The translations under genes were made by a program, and so were the position numbers. The notes under the pieces were generated by a model. The model made no database searches, was not told the DNA's origin, and saw only the letters and a program-made list of their open reading frames with translations. This document shows, piece after piece, positions 43,492-56,237 of a stretch of DNA of 64,000 nt; within the stretch, counting starts at the first letter, position 1, and the number at the start of each line of letters is the position of its first letter. The DNA comes from Globodera rostochiensis (taxonomy: Eukaryota > Nematoda > Chromadorea > Rhabditida > Heteroderidae): assembly GCA_018350325.1 (NCBI GenBank), contig JAEVLN010000010.1:3038001-3102000 (forward strand). The letters are read 5' to 3'.

Positions 43492-44137
43492 TTAGCCACA
43501 ACCGCAGCCTCCACCACCTCCACCGCAACCGCCGCCGCCTCCTCCACCTATTTAATATGTATAATAAAAAAATTTGTTTAATTAACAGCCAACCAATGAA
43601 CAATTAAATAAATATCTTTTTATTTAATACAATTTAAAATTGTTAATTTTAATTTAGAAAAAAGCTGAAGATCCAATAAAACTATTATTTATATTAATTT
43701 CTTACAGCCTCCACCACAACCACCGCCACCACTACCACCACCACCGCAACCACCTAATAAAATGTTTTTGTTATTTTAAATTATAAAATCAGTAATTATT
43801 TAAAAAAGTGTTAATTACAATTGGTTTAAATATTTAAATTCAAAAAATCCGATGAGATGGTACAAAGTCTAAACTGCAAATTAACTTCTTCGGTCGTAAT
43901 GGTTTATTAAATTTGGTTAAGCTTGCCTCTGGGTTTTTTTAAATCTCAATAATTTCCCAGAAACTTACCACCACCGCTGCCGCAATTGACAATGACCGGC
44001 GGACCAGGAGGTGGAGGACAACAACAACATGGCGGAGGGCATGGAGGAGGACAGCACATTTGTTGGCCTCCGAATCCGAAGCCGTTTGTGATTGATGGCA
44101 AAGCACCAAACAGCAGCAAAAGTAGCAGAAAATGCAT
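43492..44137 (-). CDS. Secreted Cys-Pro/Gly-Cys protein, copy E
   Basis: Three exons. Exon 1 (44137-43969) has a signal peptide (MHFLLLLLLFGALPSITNG), then FGFGGQQMCCPPPCPPPC, CCCCPPPPGPP and VIVNCGSGG. Exon 2 (about 43757-43707) encodes GGCGGGGSGGGGCGGG. Exon 3 (about 43549-43492) encodes Gly runs broken by single Cys and ends CGCG before a TAA. Intron phases agree throughout. It is the shortest in Pro-Cys repeats and the richest in Gly, and an older member of the family. Confidence 0.8.
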
Positions 44138-44992
44138 AATTATTAAATCTACAATAAATCAAGTAATTTTAATAAAATTATAAAATTATTTTGGTTAAAA
44201 TTGTCATTTTAAAAAATATTAATTTTAAGATATAAACTTTTTATATTAAGAAAAATTTGTTTGAGTTATAAAAAATTTTTATATTTTATTAAACAAATTT
44301 TTTATTAAAGGATAAACTATGCTAAATTAATTTTGCTTAAATACCAAGCTCAGCTTTGTGTAAAAACCCGATAAATTTTGCTTATTCGCATCATCTCCAT
44401 TCATCACCAAACTTTTTCCAGTTTTGCGGTAATTAACATTCAGTATTAGCAAAAAATGTTGCCGCCAAGAGCAAAGTAATTTGCAGCGATTTATATTTGG
44501 TTTGCAATAATTAATTCAATTAATGACGTATTCTCGTTTAGCTGATCACCGAGTGATCAGATGATCAACCAACGCTTATTCTTGGGTGTGTGAGCGCCTT
44601 AATAACGCGTTTTTTTGTCGATCAAAACTATTTTATGATATTAAGCTGTGCTATCCATGTTTATAAAATTGGTTATTTCTAAAAATATTTTTTTTTCTAA
44701 ATTTTACAAGGCTTTGCGATCGCTCAGTTTTCCTGGCTGACAGCTTGAATTCGTGTTACTTAATAACAAAACGAAACAAATTTTGGCAGTATGTAAACGT
44801 TCAATTATTTATATTTAAATTTTAACAAATAACTTATATTACCCCATATAAATCAACATAAAATAAAAATTACAACAAATTAAAAATGAAGAATCTTAAC
44901 GTATGGTCTGTCTAGACCTTTTAATTCTTTTATTTTAATGCTATTTTAAATATATTTTTAAATCATTAAACATTTAAAGAAAAAAATCAATA
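44138..44992. other. Intergenic, no supported gene
   Basis: AT-rich; includes a cluster of gatca words at 44540-44570 (gatcaccgagtgatcagatg). No open frame of note. Confidence 0.45.
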
Positions 44993-47200
44993 TTAAAGAC
45001 ATAAGCTAAGAAGTTTGCTACGATCTTTGCATTTTAGCCATCGTGAAAAGGCGTTTTTTTCGTCGGGCAGAAATTTCGAGATTTGTGATGCATTCAAATT
45101 TTGGCCACCAATTTCGGCTGTCGTGAAAATTGGCATATTGTCAATCTTCATGGCATCTTTGTCGGAAACCTTAAGTTAACAGAAAATATTTATTCATATT
45201 TTTATTAACTTACATTTATAATATTTTAATAAAATATTTCTAATTTTGTTTAAATTGTTGATGCCAATTTTTCAATAAAAATTCTTTTTAATTAATTTTT
45301 TAATATAAACCAACAAATGCATTATTGCGCTCATTCTCTTCAACAATTCCCAGCAAATTTGAAAATTCATTCTTTAATCTCTCTTGAATTGTAATTCCGT
45401 TTTCTTTTAATGTCAATCCGTTCGCAACTGCAGTCGTTGTTATAATCGTTGTTGCAATTGTTGGACTTTCAACAGCAACAGTTGTGTTCACCGAACTGCT
45501 CATTCCAGATTCAAATTTGGCACCAATTGGCGTTTCGTTTTGTTTCAATAATGTTGTGTTAACTGGCATTATTGGGAATGGATATTGTTGATTTTGTGTA
45601 TTTTTTAATGATAGCTGATCAGTTGTATCTTGCCGATTTTGTTGATTTTCTATTTGCATAGGATCAATATCTCTCTGATTTTGTTGATTTTTTATTGGGC
45701 TAAAATCCGGATGTTGTTGATTTGGCAAATTTTTTAACTGTAAAGGCTCATCATGCAAATTGAACTTGGTCCTCATTGTATGCTTCCATTTGTCCAATTT
45801 GGCAGAAATTTCTGCGAGACGATCCATCAAACTGTCGAAACTGTCGCGATTCCGATTTAAGGCCAAATTGTCATCTATGGAATCACTTGTGTCCAAATTG
45901 TTTGAATTTTTTGCAATAAGATTCTTCAATAAATGCTTAAATTCATTCATTCAATTTTATTAAATCAGCAATGACTAATAAAAAAGATAATCTACCTCCA
46001 TGCTGATCTTGTCATCAGTGTTCCTGATCAATTTGCCACACAATGCTCTCTTTCGCTCACAACAATTTTTGTTAACTTTTTCGTCATTTATTAGCGGCAA
46101 TTTTGTCGTCATCGTTGCTTCTTCACATTCACAATGGGTCCTAAAATTTCCGAATTTAGATTGGAAATCGATAATGTTTAATTAATTAAATTTACGCATT
46201 AAATAAACGGATCAAATTGTTTTATTTGAATGAAGCGATTAAAATAACGTAAACGTCTCACAATCTCCAAATCCAGGGTTTCATAATTTAAAAATTTGTT
46301 CATTAGTTTAGTTCACTATTTTTTAAATGTCTTTGAATGATAAGCATATTTTAGTTTGGTTGGCTGTGTGTTGTAAAATGTCTGGTTAGAAAATTGGAGT
46401 TTACCCGGGATCAAGATCCTTCCCAAAATAGGGAATTTTGCTGACTTTCTCGGAGAGTCGGGATTCTTAAAATTCTTGAAACCACAACTGTATATACACC
46501 TCTCATGTTGGCTTTGCTGTTGCCGACTGCCTCTTTCGACCGGCATGCCGGTTGTGCTACCACTACTGCTCTGCATTGGTGGTGCAGGTTCAACTGCAGC
46601 GGCTGCGGAAGGGGCTTGCACAATGAGTGGAATAAGCAGTGCATGTGTTGCATCTGCGGGCAACGCGTGCAGAAGGGCAGGCGATTGTTGGGATTGTTGC
46701 GGTTGCTTAGCGGGAGCCAAAAATTTTGACTTTAACAAATGACGAGAGGACAAGGCGCTCAATGGATGTGAAACTGCAACGAATACCAGAAATTAAGAAA
46801 AATTATTAAATAAATTCCATAGTCAATTACTTATAATAAATATTGTAAAATTTAAATCTATTTTTGTAAAACATTACAAATAAAATTGTTTGCCTTTAAC
46901 TATGTTTCCAGTTTCCTCTTCAACTTTATAATATGGACGTAGTGCCGCCGTCTGTTTGCCCTCTGAATATGGCCGAGTGAATGTCGAAGGAATTCTGCTG
47001 AAAAAGTTGTTACTAAGAATTTGTTAAGGGATCCCTTTTTTTTAAACATAGAATTTCTTTTAAATCGAATGTTATTCAAATTTAAATGTATATTTAAGTA
47101 TTTTATCATTTTACTTTTGTTGAAAAATTGGTGAGAATTCGTCAGCCGGTGATTGCTGCTGTGAAAATTTGTATTGCGAGCCATGACAGCAGCATGTCAT
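44993..47200 (-). CDS. Hypothetical low-complexity protein (one gene or two)
   Basis: Minus-strand exons. At 47200 the frame starts MTCCCHGSQYKF, a possible acylation motif. The next exon has FTRPYSEGKQTAALRPYYK. At 46.5-46.77 kb an Ala/Pro/Gln-rich exon has FLAPAKQPQQSQQSP. At 46.02-46.14 kb an exon has NCCERKRALCGKLIRN. At 45950-45300 there is a long frame with repeats of NQQ (QNQRDIDPMQIENQQNRQ). A last exon (ISKFLPDEKNAFSRWLKC) ends at a TAA at 44993. The fourth exon either stops soon after its donor (two genes) or splices to an internal acceptor before HLLKNLIAKNSN (one gene). No known domain is recognised. Confidence 0.55.
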
Positions 47201-47934
47201 ACCGAAATTTCTGATTAAAAAATATTTATTTTAATTTTAACAGATTAATTTAACAATATTAAAATGAAATAAAAATCTGCTATTGTTATACTTGTTGTTG
47301 CAAAAAATTGATGCAGTAGCAAATTTCTAAAGAACAAAAAAAGTTATTTAATCATTAAAATTAATAATGTTTATGTTATTTAATTAAATACTTTTTTGAA
47401 TTTAAGCCATGTTTACCTTGTTCAAAGCAATATTACATGCAAAAATAAATAATATTTTTGTTGAATTAAATATGGATTTTATGTAAAACATTTACTCGAG
47501 TATTTTGATTCTTTAGGATAAAATTAGCAAATATATAAATATGTCCAAAATCTTGTTCCTGTTACTACGAAATTTCATCGATGTTTGATTTTCGCGGGGT
47601 TAAAGAAATGGGAGGTCCTTATGCAAATATTTAATTTTCCCGGACAGTCAAACAAAAATGTCCATTTATAAATTGAGAGGAAATAAGTAAACCATAAAAA
47701 ATTTTAGCTTTTAGAATATTTAAATTTTTTGAATAATAAGGTTTTTGATATATTTAAAGGAAAAAATTTAAAAAATAAAAATTACACATACTAACAATGA
47801 ATTTTTTCGTCAAAAACTTGCAAATATCAAATGATACAATTTAAAAGAAAGAATTCTTACAAGAATATTAATGCTAAAATTATCGACAACATTCCACCAT
47901 TTTATTGAATATTAAAAATGGATCTTCAAAAGGA

Positions 47935-48288
47935 TCATGGAAAGTCGGAACAATCCGCATTGCTCGGGTCCAAATATTTGGAGGTTTGGCAAGCATTCAC
48001 GCCGTCCTTCAGTGCAATGCATTTTCCTTGAAATTTTTCTACCTAAACAATTTTAATTCTTTTAAAATTGAAAAGTATTTGACATTTTAAATAAAAATGT
48101 ACCTTTTGCACTCTAATAGTGCATGAATTTGCGTTGTCCACGAACGGCTCATCATGATCTGACGCTGCAAAATGCGCTTTTCCGGCATCAACTTCATCAC
48201 TACGTGCCAAAATTTGAATGAACATCAAGCAGACCACCAACTTTATGGCGGCAACCAATGTTTTTGGAAGATTTGTCTTTTTTGACAT
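47935..48288 (-). CDS. Small secreted four-cysteine protein
   Basis: Two exons (48288-48103, 48042-47935), 97 codons. The N-terminus MSKKTNLPKTLVAAIKLVVC continues LMFIQILARS, a signal peptide with a basic n-region. The mature part is acidic (DEVDAGKAHFAASDHDEPF), then four cysteines: SCTIRVQK, GKCIALKDG, NACQTSKYL and ADCSDFP at the end. Size, secretion and cysteine content fit a secreted gland or body-surface protein; the family is not recognised. The gene-strand sequence about 200 bp upstream contains one TGGCAT. Confidence 0.72.
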
Positions 48289-49085
48289 TTTGTAATTTAT
48301 GGAATTTCCAAAAAAAAATTTTTCTAAAATTATTTAATAATTAAATTTTTTGCTCCTTAAAAATTTTTTGATGAGAATGAATACGGCGGTGTGCAATCTT
48401 GTCGTATTTAAATTGAAGTGGATTACGCCATACCGTTCGCCAAAAGCGCTTAACATCGGCAAACCATACATTTTAATTACAAATATAAAATAACATGCCA
48501 AAGCTCCCGTGTAATTTTATGATTGGAAACAGTTTGGTCCACTACTTTAATCCACATTGGATTGGCCCAATGCATTTGCTACGATATTTTTTTCGAAATT
48601 CATGGTTATCAAAACAGAAAAAATCTTAAATAATACAAAATGGTCCGCCGATTTTGAGAAAATGATTAAATGTTGCGTCTAGTACAAATTCCTGAAAGAT
48701 TTGTTTTTCCAGGTAGTAAAAATTGTAAGCAATTTTCTAAAGTACATTCTTTAACATCCGCAGCAAATAAGCGTTTAGATTTTTAGAAAACAATTTTCTA
48801 CTGCGCGATTTTTAAGCTTCTTTAGTGCGTGACTTCACTTGAAAAACCAAGTGCATTAAAAAACAGAATGAAAAAAATAACAACTAATTTTTAAAGAATT
48901 AAAAAATATAATGTTTTTAAAAAACCAAATATATAATCACATGAGTGCTTTAACTGCGCAACTTAAAAAAAATTTTTTAAATATTTAAAATTTTTAATTT
49001 AAAGTTACTGTAAAAAAGGTATTAATATTATCAACGTTCAAAAAATACACTAATTTTTAAAAATAATTATTAAATGATCATTTAT
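48289..49085. other. Intergenic, no supported gene
   Basis: AT-rich sequence with no recognisable gene, RNA or repeat. Confidence 0.45.
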
Positions 49086-50931
49086 TCAGCACATTCCGTA
49101 ACCCTGTAGGACTTTTTGTATTATCACAACGGTGGTGTTATTCCAAATCAGCGAAATCTAAAAATCATAAGAATAGATTTGAAAATTCAATTTTATTATT
49201 TAGTATTAGTTTTTCCCACCTGATTTGTGTCCGTTACGCATGTGAAATGTACCCAAATGTGTTTTCTCGGATTTTTGTTAAGTTGTACAAATTTTTTGCT
49301 TACGAACTCCAACTGGACTTCATAGGTCTCTTCTCCTTAAAAATATTTAAAAATGAAATTTTTAAAAATTTTTTACCAAAATAATTCTTGAAGCAAGCGC
49401 TGATCGATTTGCCTTGACGAATTTTTTGTTCAAACAAATCACGCTTGTTCAGGAACAGGATGAAGCCGGTCCGGATGAACCAACGGGAATTGCAGATGGT
49501 GCTGAAGATGCGCATGGATTCAATCAATCGGTTCTAAACGACAATTTATTTAACAAATAATAAACAAACAATAAAATCAAAAGCTTCAAAAATAAGAATT
49601 AGGTAATATCAAAAAAAAAATTTTAAATGAAATTCTCTTACAACTGATGGTGTTTCGCGCGATTTTTGATCAAATTCGCTGATTGCGGAGATGAAAATGA
49701 TGGATTGTACGTGCTGAAATAAAAGTCAATTTAAATTAAAATGTTTCTTAATTTTGAAATCTTCAAAAATTTACATCAAAACAATGTATCCATTTGCGAC
49801 GTTCAGAACGGCATCCACCCACATCAAACACACAAAAATTGACACCCCTTATTTCATAGCTAACCTAAAAATTAAAGTATTTTAAAATTTTGTTGTTTTT
49901 TGCCTGAACAATTTCCGTGGTCTCAATGCGTAGGTTAAGAATGTCTTGCACTGTGGGAACGTAATCAATCGCGCTGACGCGGTCAAGCGAGTCGAGAAAG
50001 CTAATTAACAAAAATAATATTTAAACTATGTCTAAAACACAAAAAATATTTTGTTCAAAAATTACAAAAAAATATATTTTCACGAATTAAAAAATTGATA
50101 TCATAAGAATGTTTAAAATTTTAAGCACAAACAACCTAATAAAAATAATTAAATTTCTAAAAACTAAAAAACTAAATTTGTAAGACGCACTAAATGGAAT
50201 TTTCCACGAAATAGAATTCATTTCTTCTTGACAACACTTTCTCTGTGAGATTTTTGTCGGTCCACAACGCACGGAGAGCTTCGACCATTTTTAGGTCGAA
50301 TGGTCGGCGTTCTTCATGGCGTTCCTTCATTTCCAGCACTTTGTCAGCATAAATCTGTAAATTTTATTTATTTTTTGGTTTTTTTTTCATTTTAAAATTT
50401 ATTTACGAAGAGCTAAAACAATAACTATAATAAAATAATTTATATAAATTTTTAATTATTATTAAATATTATTTCATAAAATTCACCTCCAAATTTGGAT
50501 TATCAAAAGCGATATTCATCTGCTTCATGGCGTTCAATAACATAAACATACCGTCAATGATGTTACTGTAAACGTACTCCTTGAACTCCAAACGCTCATC
50601 TTCACAAAAGCCATTGGCATGCATTATTCTTAATTATTTAAAAATTGCAAAATTAATTAATTTTTTATTTATTACTTCATTTGTTTGACCATTGTCGTTT
50701 TTCCAGCCTCAGCAGAACCTAAAATTTTAAATTAAAAACAAATTAAATTAAAAGATCCTATACCCAGTAAAAGCAGTTTAACCACCTTCTTCTGGGCCAT
50801 AAAATCCTTAATTAATAATTATATTTTGGAATAATTTTAAATAACGGTTAACTGACCAAATGAAGTTGCTTGTCAATTTCTTTTGATCGGGCAATCATTG
50901 CCTTTGTCTCTTGTGACTCGCAAAGGCCCAT
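49086..50931 (-). CDS. Divergent heterotrimeric G protein alpha subunit
   Basis: About ten exons. The N-terminus [20 protein letters not shown] carries Gly2 and Cys4, the usual myristoyl and palmitoyl sites. The P-loop is GSAEAGKTT (usually GAGESGKST). The helical domain includes [14 protein letters not shown]. Switch I is LRIETTEI (usually R-V-K-T-T-G-I, so Arg and Thr are kept but Gly is Glu). Switch II is [16 protein letters not shown], with Cys (codon TGC) in place of the GTP-hydrolysing Gln. NKRD (FLNKRDLF) and TCVTDT for guanine binding are intact. The C-terminus is QGYGMC. It resembles the divergent nematode GPA class used in chemosensation. The changes predict slow intrinsic GTP hydrolysis. 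Confidence 0.88.
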
Positions 50932-52622
50932 TAGCTAAAAATAGTTTCGAATTTTGTGTAATTTGGATAAATTTTTAAAAAAAATGTTCACTAAAATTCA
51001 TTTCCTAGCTTTTCCAGTAAATTAATTTTACATCTGCCAACTTTTCAAACTATTATTCCTAAACGAGGAAAAATTATTTTTTAATATATTCTCTAGGGAT
51101 TTTTTGTTCAAAAATGGGGGAAAAAATTTTGCCCTTATTATTCTTTTGTAAATTTATTTTTTTTGTTTGAATTTAACCGTTTAGGATGTAAATGCTTAAG
51201 CCAAAATAATTACTTGCCTTTTTCAAAAAGAATTTTCAAACAAAAAAAGAACGCCGTGCGTTATCGTTCGTAAATATTTTTGTTAATTACTCTAATTGGC
51301 GTTATGAACGGATTAGAGAAATAATTATTAAATATTTCGCCATATGCACCAGGGAAGTGTCAATAAAAAAATACGGAACACGGAATACGAAATTACGGAA
51401 CACCGAAAAAAATACGGAATACGGACAGACTAAAAATACGGAATTTCACGGAATACGGAACAGACGACATTCCTGATATGCACTATTTTTGAAGGTGGCA
51501 GGCTATTGAATTGGCTTTTTGTAAACAAAAACATATTAAAATTAAAAAAGAGAAAAAAGCATATAGATAAAAGATTTAATGTTTTTAAAGGATAATATTT
51601 TTAGAATTTAAAATCGATGCCATTATACCTACAATAAGATAACTAAAACTTACTAATTATAAACAAAAATTAAGTTAGTGTAAATTCATTTTTGTTAAGA
51701 ATTTTGCCTTTTTTTACTATTTGCCGACCTTTTTTTCGTGGAAGGCCCGGCGTTTTCCCCTAAAATTTACAAAAAATAGCAAATAATGGTCTGTAAAAAT
51801 AAATGTTAGAAAATGCCATTTGCCATAAAAAGGGCAATTTGAGAATTTTACATTTGTGAAATAACGGCAAATACCTTTACTATTTGTTTTATCAACTACG
51901 GATGGTTGGACCGGATTGTGCAAACTCTCTTAAATATCTTACGTAAGCTATGAGAAAACAAAAAATGAAAAATAACTTTTACCACCGCGCCGTAATTGCG
52001 CCAGTTTGCAGCTCGTAATTACATTTTGTGCCAATATCGGAAGTCATTTTAAAATATTAATGCTTTTTAGGAGCTTTTTTTTATTTCTAATAAATGCCAT
52101 CTGGCGCGCAAAAAATGCGTCACTTTTATCAACTATTCACTTTATTATATAAATACATGGGTGGCATGATAATTACAAGGAGAAATTTCATTAAATGACA
52201 AATATAATAAATAACGATAGAAAGACAAAAGATTATTACTATTAAGCTAAATGGATATTTTTGCCTGTTTTAATGATATAAAATATTGAATTTGCTTTAT
52301 TAATTCAGAAAATTATTAAAACCATTAGAAATTTTTGCCAACTTTTTCATTAAAGCATCAAAGTCTGGACACATATCATATAAAAATCGTTTTTTAATTT
52401 TAAAAACTACCTATTCATAATAATAAAATTCTTTGATTTCCAAAAAAGTGAAAACAAAAAATTGAGCGCATTATATATTAAAACACTGTTATAAAGACAA
52501 TCAGATCGAATTTTTCACTTATATTTTCTCAACAAAGTTCTGTTATTCTCGATTGAACTGTGGGACCGACCACACCTGAAAAAGCAAACTGCAATCAATG
52601 ACAAATCAGATAAATAAAACAT
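50932..52622. other. Intergenic, no supported gene
   Basis: About 1.7 kb of AT-rich DNA. It contains the tacggaa repeat patch at 51.36-51.47 kb. The open frame at 51717-51923 (minus) has no recognisable features. Confidence 0.45.
51360..51470. repeat. Degenerate tacggaa/cacggaa repeat patch
   Basis: About eight copies of the heptamer-like word tacggaa or cacggaa with variable spacing (acacggaatacg, aaatacggaatacgg, ttcacggaatacggaac). Confidence 0.7.
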
Positions 52623-55600
52623 TTAAATTTCACCATTATCTTTTTGCTGTTTCAACATTATCGTCTGATCATCATCATGATTGATCGTTTGGTTGAAGAA
52701 GGAGCAAACCTCAATCGCTATCTGATCAATCTGATCAATGTCGAGACCAGGATGGGTTGGCAGCGAGAAGCCGACTGACCCGAGCAGTTGAGCTGTTGGC
52801 ATATCAAAATCCACTAAGAATCGTAGAATTTCCGTTAGTTATTTATTTTTACAATAATAAAAATATTTCATTAAAAAAATTAAACGATCAATTTTTATTG
52901 ATAAATACCGTAGGCTCCGTCAAACATTGGCTCCAGATGAAGCGGGAAGAAGAAGTTTCCTTAAAAAATAATAATTGACTAAACGATTAGAATGAAACAA
53001 ATAAATTTGTATACAATTTCTAAAAAAGAAAAACTTACGCGTCTCAACACCCTTCGTGGCCAAATGTACACGCAGCGCTGTACGTTCGGCGCTCGACCTG
53101 CAATGCAGGCAGAACAGCCAGGGCGTATCACGCGGACCGCAGCGCGGCATTTCGACAAGCAGCCGCTTGTCAAACAGTTGCGCCATGCGCGTGCGGTAGC
53201 TTTTTATAGAAAAATATTAAATTCAGTTTCAAAAAATTCGGGATCAAAAAACTTAAATTTAGATTGAGACCAGAACGGTTCGGGATTTTGGAAATTCCAG
53301 TCCAAACATTTTTGAATTTTTAAGTTACGGAAGCAGGCTTCCGGAAATCCGGCTCATTTATTACCGAGTGCAGATCAGGCGCCGGTGCGCAATGATCTCG
53401 TGTAGGTTGTCCAGCACACCGCACGCCAGCGCTGCACCCAAACCGTTAATTTTTCCGTTGATCGCTGCCTGTAGAAAGAAAAGTCGATTTATATTTTATT
53501 TATTTGTGTCAATGAAAAATTATTTTCAGATTTTTTTAAAATTCAATTTACTTTTTATTTTCAAAAAATAGTATTTTTTTGCATAATAATAAATATTATT
53601 TTATTTAAAAAAGTTCTCCAACTAAATTAATTTGTAAGGCTCACAAATATAAATATTATTGTAATCAAAATTCTATTTAGCATTAATATTAAATCAATTT
53701 TTGAGTGTTTGTTTAACCTCAAAGTGCACGAATTGTAAGTTTTTTGTGTAGCCATGGTTTGCCAAACTTTGCAGACGTGCGCCAACAGAGGGATCGCGCG
53801 CAAGCACAAAACCACCATCACCAGCATGGACAATCTGAGAATAATCATTTTTTTTAGAATTTTTTGTTTCAATATATTTAAATATATTCTATAATAGTTC
53901 ATGTTAATCAATTCTAAACAAAATAATTACCCTGTAACTGCACCTTATTAGCATTTAAACTTGCGCAGGTATAATCACCAAAAGTGCCTAGCAGCCGTTC
54001 ATCGCCAGCCGATGTCAGCGTGGTGATGCCAACACATTCCGAAATGTCCTCGATCTTTTAAATTTTATTTTTAATAAATATTACTTATAAAAATAGGACA
54101 AAATGCATATAAAAATACCAATGTCCATCCATGCGTCTTGCACCCAGCAGCGACCAGTTCAATGTCACGAGCTGGGCACCCGTATGTGTGAGTCACGATC
54201 ACAGCCCTACATTAAGAAAATGAAGAATTTTAATGAACAATGTAACAACAAAACTTTTTCTGCAATCTAGATAGAAAATGACGGCAGCTCACAAAAAAAT
54301 TTTAGAATTTAAGAGTATTTTTAAAATTTTAGTTTATTTTCAAACCAAAAATGGTTAAAAGCCCTCGATGGTACCTTTTTACCTGGTATTCGATGTTGAG
54401 GCCCGCTCCAGCTGAGACCAACTCGGATTGTAGTCAGAATCGCCGGCCGAGTCCACAAACACTGGATTGGCACCAACATTGAGGACGGCATTTGAGACCG
54501 CGACAAAGGTCAACGACGGCATCAGAACGTCTGAACCCGGTCCAATATACGCCGAACGCAGTGCCAACACCAAAGAGGTAAAGCCGCTGCTGCACGGTAC
54601 GGCAACCTTTAAATTCTTTGAAATCATTGATCAAAAATTCAAAAATAAAAATATCAATACTATTTTTATATTAAATATGCGTGCCGGAAATCCGTAAATC
54701 GAGATCAGTTTTGCTGCCAGCTGTTTTGGCCATATGCCAGCTGACGACACTTGTTTTGATGTCAATGCTTCGTTGACGTTTTGGATGGCCCGTAACGGAA
54801 TGTACGGCTCGACAACCCGAATAATTTGTGCAGAGTTTGTTGACATACAAATTCGAGGTTCAGGCTCGGGCAGCAGATCAGCAAGTTCATACGGAAGTTT
54901 GATACGTAACAAAAGAACTTGTCGATAAAGTGTTGGAGGAAGGGTATGCAATGTAGAACTGCATAATGTATTGCAGTTTTTGGCGATCTGTTTAAATTTC
55001 ATAAATTAAAACCAAATGTTGTTGGGTAGCCATTTTTTAAATTTTAACTCAAGATATGCCGATCACTTTAATTCCTTTTAATAAAATTTAAATGACAAAA
55101 AATATACAAAATTTACACCTTATTTTTTAAGTTTCCACAGTAGTAATGTACAGTATCCATTCCAACCATTTCAACCAATTTTTTAGAAAGAGCAGAGTCG
55201 TTTTCTGGTGCATTAAAAAGCTCTTCATACTGAACAAATATCGGGCTCACTTCTATTGGCCAGCATTGAAAGAACTAAATTTAACCAAAATTAATTTTAA
55301 AAGAATAAAATACTGTTTTAATAAAAATAAAAATTGTTGATAACTTTAAATGAACTTTAACTTTAATCCATAAATCCACTTGAAAATCTGTTATTGGAAT
55401 TATCTGCGTAGAATGAGATGCATATTCATCTTCATTTAACCTGAACAAAAACCCCTGATATTTTATATTAAAAAAAAAGAATTTTGAAACTTTTTAATTT
55501 GTTTATTATGGCGCCAAATGATTAGTGCTTTGTCAATGCCACAATGGCGCAACAGTTTTTCCGGTGACAATTTCAGTTCCATCAGTTGATTTATTGACAC

Positions 55601-55935
55601 AGTAAAGACTATCCAATCTATTTTATTAAAATAATAATTTCTTAATTATAAAAACTATTAATATTATAATACAGCTTGATTATGTAAAACGGCAACATTT
55701 ACCTTTCTCTATTCCAGAAATCAATTTTTTGTCTAAGCATTTCATTATGCCTTCTAAACATTTTCTTTTAAACATCGATGAGCTGTCCAACAGTTCGCCA
55801 ATATTCTTTAAAATTTAATACAAAAATAAGCATTAAAAATATTTTTACTTTCACTTGTAAATGTTGGCCAAACAGTTCAATTAGCGCGGCACAATCGCTG
55901 TTGTTACCGCAGAAAAAAATAGCCAATTTTGTCAT
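52623..55935 (-). CDS. DegT/DnrJ/EryC1-type PLP aminotransferase with N-terminal extension
   Basis: Around ten exons. The C-terminal half is a DegT-family sugar aminotransferase. The entry helix IPLRAIQNVNEALTSKQV is followed by VPCSSGFTSLVLALRSA, IGPGSDVLMPSLTFVAVSN and GANPVFVDS. Next come VTHTYGCPARDIELVAAG and IEDISECVG, where Asp would bind the PLP ring nitrogen. GTFGDYTCASLNANK then ends in the Schiff-base Lys, followed by AGDGGFVLARD and NHGYTKNLQ. The tail has AINGKINGLGAALA and ends at 52623. The first 200 or so residues (MTKLAIFFCGNNSDCAALIE, then KLSPEKLLRHCGIDKALIIW, then CWPIEVSPIFVQYEELFN) are not recognised. Frame continuity across introns supports one gene. The family usually makes amino-deoxy sugar nucleotides in bacteria. 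Confidence 0.82.
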
Positions 55936-56237
55936 TTTGCGACAAATATTATTCTCATAAAAATTATATTAAAGGTGCATTTTTATTGAATTAAAAAGAA
56001 ATTATAAAATTTTTTTAAATTATACACAACGTGCGGTAATAAATTGTCGTCAACATATAAATGTGTAAAAATATTTTGGCGACCTTATGATTTGTGATTT
56101 GTCCCGATTGAAAACATTTATAATTCAATCAGAAAACTTGAACTGGTGATGTTTTGTTGAAGGGAATAAATTTTTTATTGGTCATGGTTTTTTTGATGAA
56201 ATTTCGTCCAGATTTGTAAAAATGAAAACAAAATGCA

